Source: Bacillota bacterium (GTDB taxonomy: Bacteria > Bacillota > Clostridia > Lachnospirales > Lachnospiraceae). Taken from it: 64,000 nucleotides of DNA. Below the pieces are notes generated by a model, which saw only the letters and a list, made by a program, of their open reading frames with translations, was not told the DNA's origin and searched no databases. Numbering within the stretch: the first letter of the stretch is position 1; the number at the start of each line of letters is the position of its first letter. Positions 40,814 to 48,675 of this stretch are shown here, piece after piece. The stretch is taken from contig JAEWSH010000037.1 of assembly GCA_023398375.1 (NCBI GenBank), positions 1 through 64,000 on the forward strand. Reading direction: 5' to 3'. A program made the position numbers and the translations under genes.

Positions 40814-41922
40814 TACTTTTCCTCCATAATTGCACGTAATTTCTTAATAATTAACTCTTTATCACCATCTACCAAAGGTCTGGGATCAATATCTACTTTC
40901 CCCAGATTTAAGAACTCCGTTCTACATTGAATGGAAGGATCGCCCTCTTTGATTTTCTTTTCTAATTCTACAGCTGTCATGCAGGTATTTTCTTGATCCA
41001 TTGTGACCCGTGCTCTATAGATTGATCTCCCTGCTTCATCCTGAATCTGTTCGGCATGTAATCCTGGTATTGCATTGATTCCATCACACAAATACTTTAC
41101 GATCTCAAGATTTTTGCATACTTCGGCCTTATGGTCTTTCTTATCATACTGTTCAAGCGCTTTCAGTAATCCCATAATTCCCTCTTTCCCGATTTTCATA
41201 GCTCTCCCAATACCCTTATATTGTTTTTTTACATAAGCGATCAGCTCTTTTTTACCTGTTACAAATCCAGAGGTCGTCGCCTCTAGTGCCTTTGCACCAC
41301 TGTAAAAAACCATATCTGCTCCCATACTGACATATTTTCTAAAGTCTTCTTCTGCTGCCGCGTCCAGAATAAGCGGCAATTGATGTTTATGTGCAAGTTC
41401 GATCATGGTAGTGATATCCACCATGCCTTTTTGTACACAATGGTGACTTTTCACATACAGCAGGGCAACTGTCTTTTCTGTGATTGCCTCTTCAATATCA
41501 GCCGCAACTACTTCATTTGCAGTGCCGACTTCTACCGGCACTCCACCACCCAGACGAATCATAGTCGCCATTGGTGCACCAAATTCAATTGCATGTCCCT
41601 TTTGTAATATGATCTCATTTGCCAGACCAGATGAATCCGGCAAACGATCTATTATGGACTTTTTGCCCTTTGAGATCAATCCCGCTATGGAAAGGCAAAT
41701 AGCCGCAGAAGCACACACCGTGGGGCAACTGTCTTCCGCTCCTGTATACTGTGAGATCATCTCACCTGCACGATCAATTAAATCCTCCATCACCACATAA
41801 GACTGACCACCCTTTACAGCAGCATCCGCTACCGCATCGCTGATGGTTGACACTCCAAGAACAGTAACTCTTCCCTTTGCATTGATCACTCTTTTTAATC
41901 CAATATCCTGATATATACTCAT
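40813..41922 (-). CDS. SelA-like PLP enzyme (DgaE-type ammonia lyase)
   Basis: A fold-type I PLP enzyme of 369 residues in the SelA/DgaE group. The PLP Lys211 is in VFYSGAKALEATTSGF and the pre-Lys Asp in LILDAAAEEDF. DgaE removes ammonia from D-glucosaminate 6-phosphate to give 2-keto-3-deoxygluconate 6-phosphate, which DgaF then cleaves. The pairing with the DgaF-like gene strongly suggests that the pathway substrate is a 2-amino-2-deoxy sugar acid phosphate or a close relative. It is not selenocysteine synthase: no selenocysteine genes are near and the context is catabolic. Confidence 0.87.
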   Translation of the reverse strand: MSIYQDIGLKRVINAKGRVTVLGVSTISDAVADAAVKGGQSYVVMEDLIDRAGEMISQYTGAEDSCPTVCASAAICLSIAGLISKGKKSIIDRLPDSSGLANEIILQKGHAIEFGAPMATMIRLGGGVPVEVGTANEVVAADIEEAITEKTVALLYVKSHHCVQKGMVDITTMIELAHKHQLPLILDAAAEEDFRKYVSMGADMVFYSGAKALEATTSGFVTGKKELIAYVKKQYKGIGRAMKIGKEGIMGLLKALEQYDKKDHKAEVCKNLEIVKYLCDGINAIPGLHAEQIQDEAGRSIYRARVTMDQENTCMTAVELEKKIKEGDPSIQCRTEFLNLGKVDIDPRPLVDGDKELIIKKLRAIMEEK

Positions 41923-41939
41923 TGCATCCTCCCGCTAAT

Positions 41940-42587
41940 TTATAAGAATATTGCTCCTAAAATCATCGAACCAATAATGGCACCACCTGTCATTTCTTTT
42001 CCCCATTTATAAAAAATTGCAGCTCCAATGACTGATCCAATTCCTGCGTAAACATTGTATTGTGCTGCTGCAATGATAATTAATGGTGCTAAATAACGAC
42101 CTGTTGCATTTCCAGCTCCCATCATAATAGATGTTCCGCCAACTGCCACTCCGTCTGGAACAACTTTACGAATAAACATAATGACAGCACCTATGATGAT
42201 ACCTATAATTGCACCTGTAAGAAGTGCTGTTCCAAAATTTGTAAATGGTAATTTAATACCCATGGAAAGGAATAATGCAGGAACTCCGATTCCAACTCCT
42301 GTTTGTAAGGAACCACCGATATCAAGAAGACCGACCAATGGTCCTTCTAATATACGTGCAATTAAAAAGCCTGCCGCAAAACCTGCTGCCGCTGCGTAAT
42401 CACCACCGCTCAATCCATCGTTTAACATAGCTACGATTGCAATGTCATTAAAAGCACCTGTACCGAAATTAATAAACATAAATGTCCCTGCAAATATTGC
42501 TGCCGCTGCTCCCATAATAAGTAAGATGAAGCTACTGTCTTTCATTAAAAATTGATTTAATTTATCACTAAATGTTTTTTGTTCCAT
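41940..42587 (-). CDS. DUF4310-family integral membrane protein
   Basis: A very hydrophobic, glycine- and alanine-rich protein of 215 residues with about six membrane helices, recognised as DUF4310 from segments such as GTFMFINFGTGAFNDIAIVA, GPLVGLLDIGGSLQTGVGIG and the end GGAIIGSMILGAIFL. No function has been shown for the family. It is always, as far as I recall, found with DUF4311, DUF4312 and the SFCGS protein. Its gene lies 12 bases after that for DUF4311. I infer that the two form the membrane channel of a transporter, but no transporter family signature is visible. Confidence 0.85.
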   Translation of the reverse strand: MEQKTFSDKLNQFLMKDSSFILLIMGAAAAIFAGTFMFINFGTGAFNDIAIVAMLNDGLSGGDYAAAAGFAAGFLIARILEGPLVGLLDIGGSLQTGVGIGVPALFLSMGIKLPFTNFGTALLTGAIIGIIIGAVIMFIRKVVPDGVAVGGTSIMMGAGNATGRYLAPLIIIAAAQYNVYAGIGSVIGAAIFYKWGKEMTGGAIIGSMILGAIFL

Positions 42588-42599
42588 CTGTTTCTCCTC

Positions 42600-43313
42600 C
42601 TACATGAATTTTTCAAAGAATCCTCTGAAGTATGCAATTACAATAAATAACACTATTACGATTGCAATCAGGATCTGTACTATTTTACTCTTATATCCAT
42701 TTTCCTCTGCTGATTTCCCAATTAAAATACCAAGAACAATACCTGGAAGCGCGTTTCCGGAAACCAATGCCGACACACCACCTAACACGGTCGCCCACAT
42801 TCCAGTACTTTTACCTGAATCCAGCGCTGCTAACCAGAAAATTGCTGGCATAACAGGGTTCAATAACCAGCCAGTCGCAGGCGTTAATACTTCTGCTGCG
42901 ATCGTAGAAAGTTTCTCTGGAATCGCTCTCGCAGCTGTATTTAAAAATGTAACTACAACAGCACCTACTAATGCACCACTCATGATCATTTTACCGGGAT
43001 TTTCCAGTGTTTCTTCTTTGCTCTTGTTCTTCGTTAGAAGTAATGCTGCGCCCCAGTTAGGAACGATACGGTGCAATACATCTTGACTAAGAGCTCCCGT
43101 CGCAACTGCTGAGGCGGCAGACGAAAAGAAAAATCCCAGACCAAATGAGAAATGTGTAATCGGATCACCATTACATGCATTTAATTCCCCTAACGTTCTG
43201 AAAGCTCCCATCGCCTGTATCTCAGGAGCATGAAACATACGTGCTGCACCTGCCGCAATACATCCGCCGCCTATCATTCCAATAATGATTGAATATATAA
43301 TAATCTCGACCAT
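42600..43313 (-). CDS. DUF4311-family integral membrane protein
   Basis: A membrane protein of 237 residues with about seven hydrophobic helices. Typical segments are GMIGGGCIAAGAARMFHAPE, LGELNACNGDPITHFSFGLG and ALLLTKNKSKEETLENPGKM. Cys and His in the second conserved loop (NACNGDPITHFS) may be functional. It is adjacent to DUF4312 (one base apart) and DUF4310 (12 bases apart). No activity is known. From operon logic I infer a membrane subunit working with DUF4310 to import the substrate of the downstream PLP enzyme and aldolase. Confidence 0.85.
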   Translation of the reverse strand: MVEIIIYSIIIGMIGGGCIAAGAARMFHAPEIQAMGAFRTLGELNACNGDPITHFSFGLGFFFSSAASAVATGALSQDVLHRIVPNWGAALLLTKNKSKEETLENPGKMIMSGALVGAVVVTFLNTAARAIPEKLSTIAAEVLTPATGWLLNPVMPAIFWLAALDSGKSTGMWATVLGGVSALVSGNALPGIVLGILIGKSAEENGYKSKIVQILIAIVIVLFIVIAYFRGFFEKFM

Positions 43314-43314
43314 A

Positions 43315-43617
43315 CTAATACTTCTCCTTTTTTATATTTAGATATTTAACAGTGACAACTACTCTTGCTTTCATTGTATAGAAACTCTTTTCCCTTGGCA
43401 TAAAAAGAAATAGAAATTTTTCCCTCTCTCTTTTTACCTTAACATCTTCGAAATATACTTCTTTTGCTTCCAGCTGAATAATAGGATATGTAATCTCTTT
43501 AAATATTTGCTTACGCATCATTTGGAAGATATTACTTACAGCTTCCTCCATTGTATTTCCACCTACTGTGATAAACATTTCGTGTTCCATAGATTCCAAT
43601 AATTGTTCCTTTTGCAT
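43315..43617 (-). CDS. DUF4312-family small protein
   Basis: A soluble protein of 100 residues of the DUF4312 family: VGGNTMEEAVSNIFQMMRKQ, then FKEITYPIIQLEAKEVYFED and a C-terminal strand-rich half ending in ARVVVTVKYLNI. Its alternating beta pattern suggests a small alpha/beta fold. It lies between the SFCGS gene and the DUF4311 membrane gene with spacings of one or two bases. Function is unknown; it could be a cytoplasmic subunit of the putative transporter. Confidence 0.82.
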   Translation of the reverse strand: MQKEQLLESMEHEMFITVGGNTMEEAVSNIFQMMRKQIFKEITYPIIQLEAKEVYFEDVKVKREREKFLFLFMPREKSFYTMKARVVVTVKYLNIKKEKY

Positions 43618-43619
43618 AC

Positions 43620-43985
43620 TTATTCGTCTCCATGCACTTTTTGGTAAGTTTCCACTAAGCGCTGACCTAATTCCTCAACATCCATAAACCCAAGGCCAAC
43701 AACTTTACAGCCTTCTTCTACTGCTGTACAAGCCGCTTCAATGGAACGCAATTCAGACTTGGCTGGGTATCCATACTTATTCTTTGCAGTTATTGCACCA
43801 GCACCACCACTCCCGCAGAAACTAATTCCCAAATCTGCCTTTTCTTCCTGCATGACATCGCCTAGTTTCATATCAGCAGCCATGCCCGGAATAACAATAG
43901 CTTTTCCGCCTGCCTTTTCAACACCTCTCGCTACGGCCTGTCCCTTGCCCATACGATGTCCAATTACTACTAATACTTCTTTCAC
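43620..43985 (-). CDS. Glycine-rich SFCGS-family protein
   Basis: A 121-residue alpha/beta protein, MKEVLVVIGHRMGKGQAVAR, with the invariant motif ISFCGSGGAGAITAKNKYG (Cys57) that gives the family its name, and VGLGFMDVEELG near the end. An exposed Cys in a glycine-rich loop after a beta strand recalls PTS EIIB phosphocysteine sites, though the family is not annotated as PTS. Its gene overlaps the upstream PRD gene by four bases. If it carries a phosphate, the system would be a non-classical phosphotransfer transporter; that is inference. Confidence 0.83.
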   Translation of the reverse strand: MKEVLVVIGHRMGKGQAVARGVEKAGGKAIVIPGMAADMKLGDVMQEEKADLGISFCGSGGAGAITAKNKYGYPAKSELRSIEAACTAVEEGCKVVGLGFMDVEELGQRLVETYQKVHGDE

Positions 43986-44347
43986 TCGTCTCTTCCCTCC
44001 TTTTCTAAGGCTACTCCTATGTGCGTTGCGACTAAAAATAATTCCGAACGATTTACAGGAATTCCTTGCTCATGAAAAATATTATTAATAAGAACCTCTG
44101 CCAGTTCCCATGCCTTTTCTGGAATGTCTGACATCATTTCTTCATCAATCGGATCTACAAATGACTGTGTTTTAATACGTTTTGATAATGCTAATAAATG
44201 ATTACTAAACATTAATTCTGCATCTTCATCAAAATGAACCTGTATTAATTTTAATCTTTCTTTTGTTTCCAGATACATTTGTATCACACTTTCTTTTATC
44301 TGATCGTCAATTGTCGTGTTTTCCAGTAATGTGTTCAAATATTTCAC
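43982..44347 (-). CDS. Stand-alone PRD-domain protein (EF_0829 type)
   Basis: A single PTS-regulation domain of 121 residues with no DNA-binding part. Conserved PRD histidines are in LIQVHFDEDAELMFSNHLLA and VATHIGVALEK. PRDs are normally phosphorylated by HPr or EIIB, so a free one inside a transport operon may act as a phosphate sink or signal. It overlaps the amidohydrolase gene upstream by 41 bases, which is unusually long and implies tight coupling, and shares four bases with the SFCGS gene downstream. Confidence 0.82.
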   Translation of the reverse strand: MKYLNTLLENTTIDDQIKESVIQMYLETKERLKLIQVHFDEDAELMFSNHLLALSKRIKTQSFVDPIDEEMMSDIPEKAWELAEVLINNIFHEQGIPVNRSELFLVATHIGVALEKEGRDE

Positions 44348-45458
44348 TTTCGTTCCCCCTGCTATAAATGGTTTGATTTAGCTTCAATTTTTTCTGTAAT
44401 GTAATTGTGTCACCAATGGAATCCATTACTGTTTGTTTGCACTCTATAAAATCAAAAATATTAAAATCTGCTATATAACCGGCTTCTATTTTGCCTAAAT
44501 TTTTAAGCCCAAAGGCAGTTGCAGGCGCACTGGTACATTTTTCAATCACATCTTCCAATTTTTCACCACAGGCAATGATCTTATTCCCGACTGCTGTCAA
44601 ATGATAGACAGGCCCTTCATAATTATCTTTATGTAAATCTGTAGAAATCAGATCGCAGTCAAATCCTTTTTTAAGGGCTTTTTCAAATACTCTGAGGCTG
44701 AAGCTTGCGACACCATGTCCTACATCAAATAAAACACCTCTGTCTCTTGCCGTTATTGCTTCTCTTATAATGGTACCGTCTTCCTCGAAGATACCACCCT
44801 TTTTACCGTGATATGCATGCGTAATAATATCTCCCTTATCCACAAGTTGTAATACTTCTTTTAATGCTGGCGGATAATTACCAACATGAATCATCAGCGG
44901 TTTTCTGATCTCTTTGGCAATCTGCGCTGCTCTCTTGATTGGTGCAATTCCCATATCCCCAACAACACTTGCGCTGGCTCTGGCTTTTAGTCCAACAATA
45001 TTCTGTCCATATTTTTCCACAATTCTTTTCAGAGCGGCCACATCAATTTTTTCTTCCGCATCCAGCTCACGTCCCCTTATCAGACCTTCCTTAGAGACAT
45101 TTAATAAAGTAAATACTTTGGTTTTTGCTGTATTGATATACTTTTCTTTAAAGTATTCATAATTATCAGCACCGCTGCTACCTGCATCCAAAATACTGGT
45201 GCTGCCTCTCTCGATTCCTAAGACATCCGGTGCCAATCCTATTATAGTATCCGGATAACAGTGTGTATGAATATCAATAAAGCCCGGTGTCACTATTTTT
45301 CCTCTCGCATCAATCACTTTTATGTTGCTTTCATCGTTAATAATCTCATCATCGATCTTTGCAATCATACCATCTTCAATATAAATGTCTTTTACTACAT
45401 TTCGATATCCGCTGGAAGGTGATAGTAATGTTCCTCTTTTAATTAATAATTTCCTCAT
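44307..45458 (-). CDS. Amidohydrolase/deacetylase family metallohydrolase (EF_0837 type)
   Basis: A dihydroorotase-like TIM-barrel metallohydrolase of 383 residues. The first metal motif is VTPGFIDIHTHCYPDTIIG (HTH). The carboxylated-Lys region is NIVGLKARASASVVGDMG, further ligands are MIHVGNYPP and ITHAYHG, and the catalytic Asp lies in LISTDLHKDN. The Arg/Lys-Ala-Arg pattern resembles D-aminoacylase and deacetylase-type members. As the first gene of the DUF4310-4312 operon it probably removes an N-acyl or cyclic amide group from the substrate, exposing the amine that the SelA-like enzyme eliminates. Substrate unknown. Confidence 0.87.
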   Translation of the reverse strand: MRKLLIKRGTLLSPSSGYRNVVKDIYIEDGMIAKIDDEIINDESNIKVIDARGKIVTPGFIDIHTHCYPDTIIGLAPDVLGIERGSTSILDAGSSGADNYEYFKEKYINTAKTKVFTLLNVSKEGLIRGRELDAEEKIDVAALKRIVEKYGQNIVGLKARASASVVGDMGIAPIKRAAQIAKEIRKPLMIHVGNYPPALKEVLQLVDKGDIITHAYHGKKGGIFEEDGTIIREAITARDRGVLFDVGHGVASFSLRVFEKALKKGFDCDLISTDLHKDNYEGPVYHLTAVGNKIIACGEKLEDVIEKCTSAPATAFGLKNLGKIEAGYIADFNIFDFIECKQTVMDSIGDTITLQKKLKLNQTIYSRGNESEIFEHITGKHDN

Positions 45459-45505
45459 ATCTGTTCCCTTCTTCCTGCTTCAGAATTTTTTCACACTTCA
45501 CGACA

Positions 45506-45613
45506 TGCCGCTACAAGCGGCACAAATAATCCGTGAGAAGAAGACTCGTAAGAGGCTTCTTCCTGTGTGAAACTTAGTATTTCTTAGAAGTAGTTTATTT
45601 ACTTCTTAGAAAT
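45506..45613 (-). other. Leader region with three hairpins before the DUF4310-4312 operon
   Basis: Three inverted repeats lie between the PRD regulator stop (45624) and the amidohydrolase start (45458): 45579-45613 (14-bp arms, one mismatch), 45537-45562 (GAAGAAG...CTTCTTC, 11-bp arms, one mismatch) and 45506-45522 (TGCCGC/GCGGCA, perfect). The motif TTTCACAC or its variants recurs around them. No U-run follows the last one. The arrangement could be an antitermination target for the adjacent PRD regulator or a set of operators. Confidence 0.5.
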
Positions 45614-45623
45614 TCTTTTCACA

Positions 45624-47534
45624 CTAATCCAATATATAGAGAAAAAATGCAACTTTTTCACTCTTAGTAATCGATATCTGTAAAGAGTCTTCTACCAATT
45701 CAAAAAAACGTTCCATGATCAGATAAACATCTGGGTACTCTTCTTTGATTCTTTTATATTCTTTTACGAAATCCTCTGATTCCTCTTTCTCCTCGTTGCC
45801 TTTTATCCATCTTGGAATCGCCATGCTCATGTGAATCATCATTCCTAATATAGCATCCCGGCTCATCCTATGTTCTTCTGAAAACTTTGAAGTATACTCC
45901 AGCAACGTTAATAGTAATTTACTTATGATTGTTGCCGAATCAGCTAAGTTATTACGATTTCCCCAATATGCATACTCCTCTAAATCAAACAAATCTCTGA
46001 TATCCGCTGTTGAAGAGTCATTCTTTTGACTCAGTGAGATCTCGTCCACCCTTTTCCCATATTGTATAAATTCCTGTATTCTCTGAATATCATCTTTTGT
46101 TAAAACGGAAGAAATCTTTAAAACAGGTACTTTAGAAGTTTGTATTGGTATGGTGGAAATAACAAAATCTGCTTTATTCAAATATTGTGGCTTAGAGAGC
46201 TGATACGGTGATATCTGGCCTAGTACATTGATATTGGGTATTACATTCTTGATTCTGATTGTTAGCAAGTGGGAAAGTCCTTTTCCTGTCGCACATACTA
46301 TATATACATTTTTTTTGATTGCTTTATCATGATTACAGTTTTTATATAGATATACTGCCACATAACAAATCTCGGTTTCTTCAAATGGCATTTTAGTAAG
46401 ATGTTCTATAATACTTCCGCATTTTATTGCGAGTTCATAGAACTCTTTATATTGCTCTTTCACTTGCTGAATAAGAAAGTCGTTCTTTTCCCTTTCCTCT
46501 ACAGATACACAAAAAAAATTTCTAAGGTGAGCAGACAGATCTTTATATAAAGAATCTATATTATATTTATTATTTTCATTATCCTCTTCAATAACTTTTA
46601 AAATAGTTGAAAGCACTTTGTTTAAATCTACTTGCTCTAACCCTTTTTCTCTCACCTTAACTTCATTCTGATTCAGGATCTCACAAAGCATATTAATTTC
46701 CTGCCCTATCTGTTCCTTCTTATCAATCGTCAGTTCCCTCATCAAATTCCATGCGTAATTATCATTCTCGTTATTTCCTACAATGGAATCTTCGTTCTTT
46801 TTGTATACTATGGTTCTTCTGATATCCTGTACGATGCAATAACTAAGAAGATTTAAAAATGCGGTATTCGAAATCCATATATTATACTTTGCGTTGATTT
46901 TTTTAATACTGTCACTAATCTTCCTGATTGTTTGTAAGCTAATTTTTGATTTTAAAATCTTTGGCAATACAATAAACCAATCTTCCTCGGTATAGCTCCC
47001 CGAAAAACAACTTGCAATTAGTTCCATTGCCTTCTTTCTAATCTCCAGTTCATTGCCCTGCAACAGGTACCCATTTGTCTTTGAAACACTAATCTTAAAT
47101 TTATTAGAATAAAATACCTCCAATTTATTCATGATCCTGAAAACTGTAGATTTAGATATAAAGAACTTCTCTGCTATTTTTTCAGAACTTACACCCTCCT
47201 TTTGCTGAATTAATAGCAAAAATATATTATGATATCGTTGTTCATCACTTTCTTGTAATATTGAATTATTTCGTTCTTCTTCAAAATTGATCATAAATTC
47301 CGAGCACGTCTTTTTTTGAGATAATGGAATGTAATACCCTTTTTTTGAGATATAACGTATTTCAATACTATTTAAAAGACAGATTTTTTTTAATATTGCG
47401 ATATCATAACGAATGGTTCGTTCACTTTTTTGTAATACCCTTTGAAGTTCTTCCATGCTGATGGGTGAACTTCCCCGCAACAAAGAACTCAATATCTTTT
47501 TCTGCCTTGCTGACAGTATTGTAAGGTTCTGCAT
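45624..47534 (-). CDS. PRD-containing transcriptional regulator/antiterminator (BglG/MtlR-like)
   Basis: A 636-residue multidomain regulator. Two N-terminal helix-turn-helix units (LSARQKKILSSLLRGSSPIS, SERTIRYDIAILKK; then SEKIAEKFFISKSTVFRIMN) are followed by two PRD domains (about residues 190-400) and an EIIB-like domain with VYIVCATGKGLSHLL (Cys likely phosphorylated). A C-terminal helical domain (YAYWGNRNNLADSATIISKL, GMMIHMSMAIPRW) looks like a third PRD in place of the usual EIIA. The ATG at 47534 has GAAGGGAG upstream. It probably activates or antiterminates the downstream operon when phosphorylation state changes. Confidence 0.87.
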   Translation of the reverse strand: MQNLTILSARQKKILSSLLRGSSPISMEELQRVLQKSERTIRYDIAILKKICLLNSIEIRYISKKGYYIPLSQKKTCSEFMINFEEERNNSILQESDEQRYHNIFLLLIQQKEGVSSEKIAEKFFISKSTVFRIMNKLEVFYSNKFKISVSKTNGYLLQGNELEIRKKAMELIASCFSGSYTEEDWFIVLPKILKSKISLQTIRKISDSIKKINAKYNIWISNTAFLNLLSYCIVQDIRRTIVYKKNEDSIVGNNENDNYAWNLMRELTIDKKEQIGQEINMLCEILNQNEVKVREKGLEQVDLNKVLSTILKVIEEDNENNKYNIDSLYKDLSAHLRNFFCVSVEEREKNDFLIQQVKEQYKEFYELAIKCGSIIEHLTKMPFEETEICYVAVYLYKNCNHDKAIKKNVYIVCATGKGLSHLLTIRIKNVIPNINVLGQISPYQLSKPQYLNKADFVISTIPIQTSKVPVLKISSVLTKDDIQRIQEFIQYGKRVDEISLSQKNDSSTADIRDLFDLEEYAYWGNRNNLADSATIISKLLLTLLEYTSKFSEEHRMSRDAILGMMIHMSMAIPRWIKGNEEKEESEDFVKEYKRIKEEYPDVYLIMERFFELVEDSLQISITKSEKVAFFLYILD

Positions 47535-47565
47535 ACCAAACTCCCTTCTCATGATCTACGTATTC

Positions 47566-48435
47566 TTAAAGATATTTTTCTAATGCTTTCCTAACGCCTT
47601 CTTCTCTATTCGAGTCTGTCACATCATTTGCAAATTTTTTGACATAATCAGCAGCATTATCCATCGCAATTGCATAAGAAACCTGCTGAAAAAGATCTAC
47701 GTCATTTTCTCCATCTCCGAATGCAATAACTTCGTTTGGATTCACTTTATTCTCATTCATGAATTTTTTTAATGTTTGTCCCTTTGTGATTCCATAGGGA
47801 ACGATTTCAATTAAACGTTTGCAGGTTCTTGTAAAATGATAGATACCCGTATAATTTTTTTGTAAATATTCATATATTTGTTGAATATGATCTTCCGAAT
47901 CAAGACAGTTTATTTTATTTAATTTATTTGGTACTTCATCCACAGAAAAAACTCTTTTTTCCGTTGGATAATTATGAATGTTTTCATTTAACCAAGACCA
48001 GGCACCTCCTAAAAGCGGATAATTCTTATCTAACTTTTTTTCTTGCCTCTCTTTTTCTTTTAATGGAATCTGCCATTCAGGAATTTGATAATACACAGAC
48101 ATATCTTCATAGAATTGAATTTCAGGTTGAAATTGTTCCAGTACCTTATAGATTTCTATTTTATCCTTCCGCTCCAATTGGCTTATTACTATACGTCTTC
48201 TATCTGTAAGATTGTATAATGCTGCGCCATTCACTTCGATCAATGCTCCACCATATTGCTCCATTTGTAATTGTTCTACATATGGCATCAGTCTTGCATA
48301 GCTTCTACCACTTGCAAGAATTAAACGAATTCCCTTTTTTTGACATTCAATTAAATAGTGAACTGTAGTTTCAGGTATGATATTTTTCTCATTTAATAGC
48401 GTGCCATCCATATCGGAAACAATCCATTTGATCAT
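47566..48435 (-). CDS. Cof-type HAD-IIB phosphatase
   Basis: A sugar-phosphate or cofactor phosphatase of 289 residues. Motif I is WIVSDMDGTLLNEKNIIP, motif II LILASGRSYARL, and motif IV EVIAFGDGENDVDLFQQVSY. A type IIB cap lies in the middle. Substrates of the family include sugar phosphates, FMN and pyridoxal phosphate. It precedes the PRD regulator by 31 bases and is probably co-transcribed, so it may dephosphorylate an intermediate of the DUF4310-4312 pathway to prevent build-up. The region 48436-48621 upstream shows no gene. Confidence 0.9.
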   Translation of the reverse strand: MIKWIVSDMDGTLLNEKNIIPETTVHYLIECQKKGIRLILASGRSYARLMPYVEQLQMEQYGGALIEVNGAALYNLTDRRRIVISQLERKDKIEIYKVLEQFQPEIQFYEDMSVYYQIPEWQIPLKEKERQEKKLDKNYPLLGGAWSWLNENIHNYPTEKRVFSVDEVPNKLNKINCLDSEDHIQQIYEYLQKNYTGIYHFTRTCKRLIEIVPYGITKGQTLKKFMNENKVNPNEVIAFGDGENDVDLFQQVSYAIAMDNAADYVKKFANDVTDSNREEGVRKALEKYL

Positions 48436-48621
48436 TATTCATATCCCCCACTTTAATTTCCCAAAGATTTTGATGTCTTATACTGTTTCTTAATGATATC
48501 ACAATCTTTACTCTACAGATTTTACTTTTTTGCACTATCTATTTCCTATTCTGCAATTCTGAAACAAATACTTTGATATCCTGCACTGAATGTGCCATTT
48601 AACGGAAATTTCTCTAACCTA

Positions 48622-48652
48622 AAATGGACAGTTGCCAAGCAACTGTCCATTT
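48622..48652 (-). terminator. Terminator of the ECF/nucleoside operon
   Basis: A perfect 13-bp stem, AATGGACAGTTGC with GCAACTGTCCATT and a 3-base loop, lies 24 bases after the alcohol dehydrogenase stop and ends the ten-gene operon. A-rich sequence follows as T's on the minus strand. Confidence 0.8.
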
Positions 48653-48675
48653 ACAATAATAAACTCCCTTTTCAG

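Noticed and set aside
40813..41922. SelA-like protein as selenocysteine synthase
   Set aside because: No selB, selD or tRNA-Sec nearby, and it overlaps an aldolase gene; the DgaE-type ammonia lyase explanation fits better.
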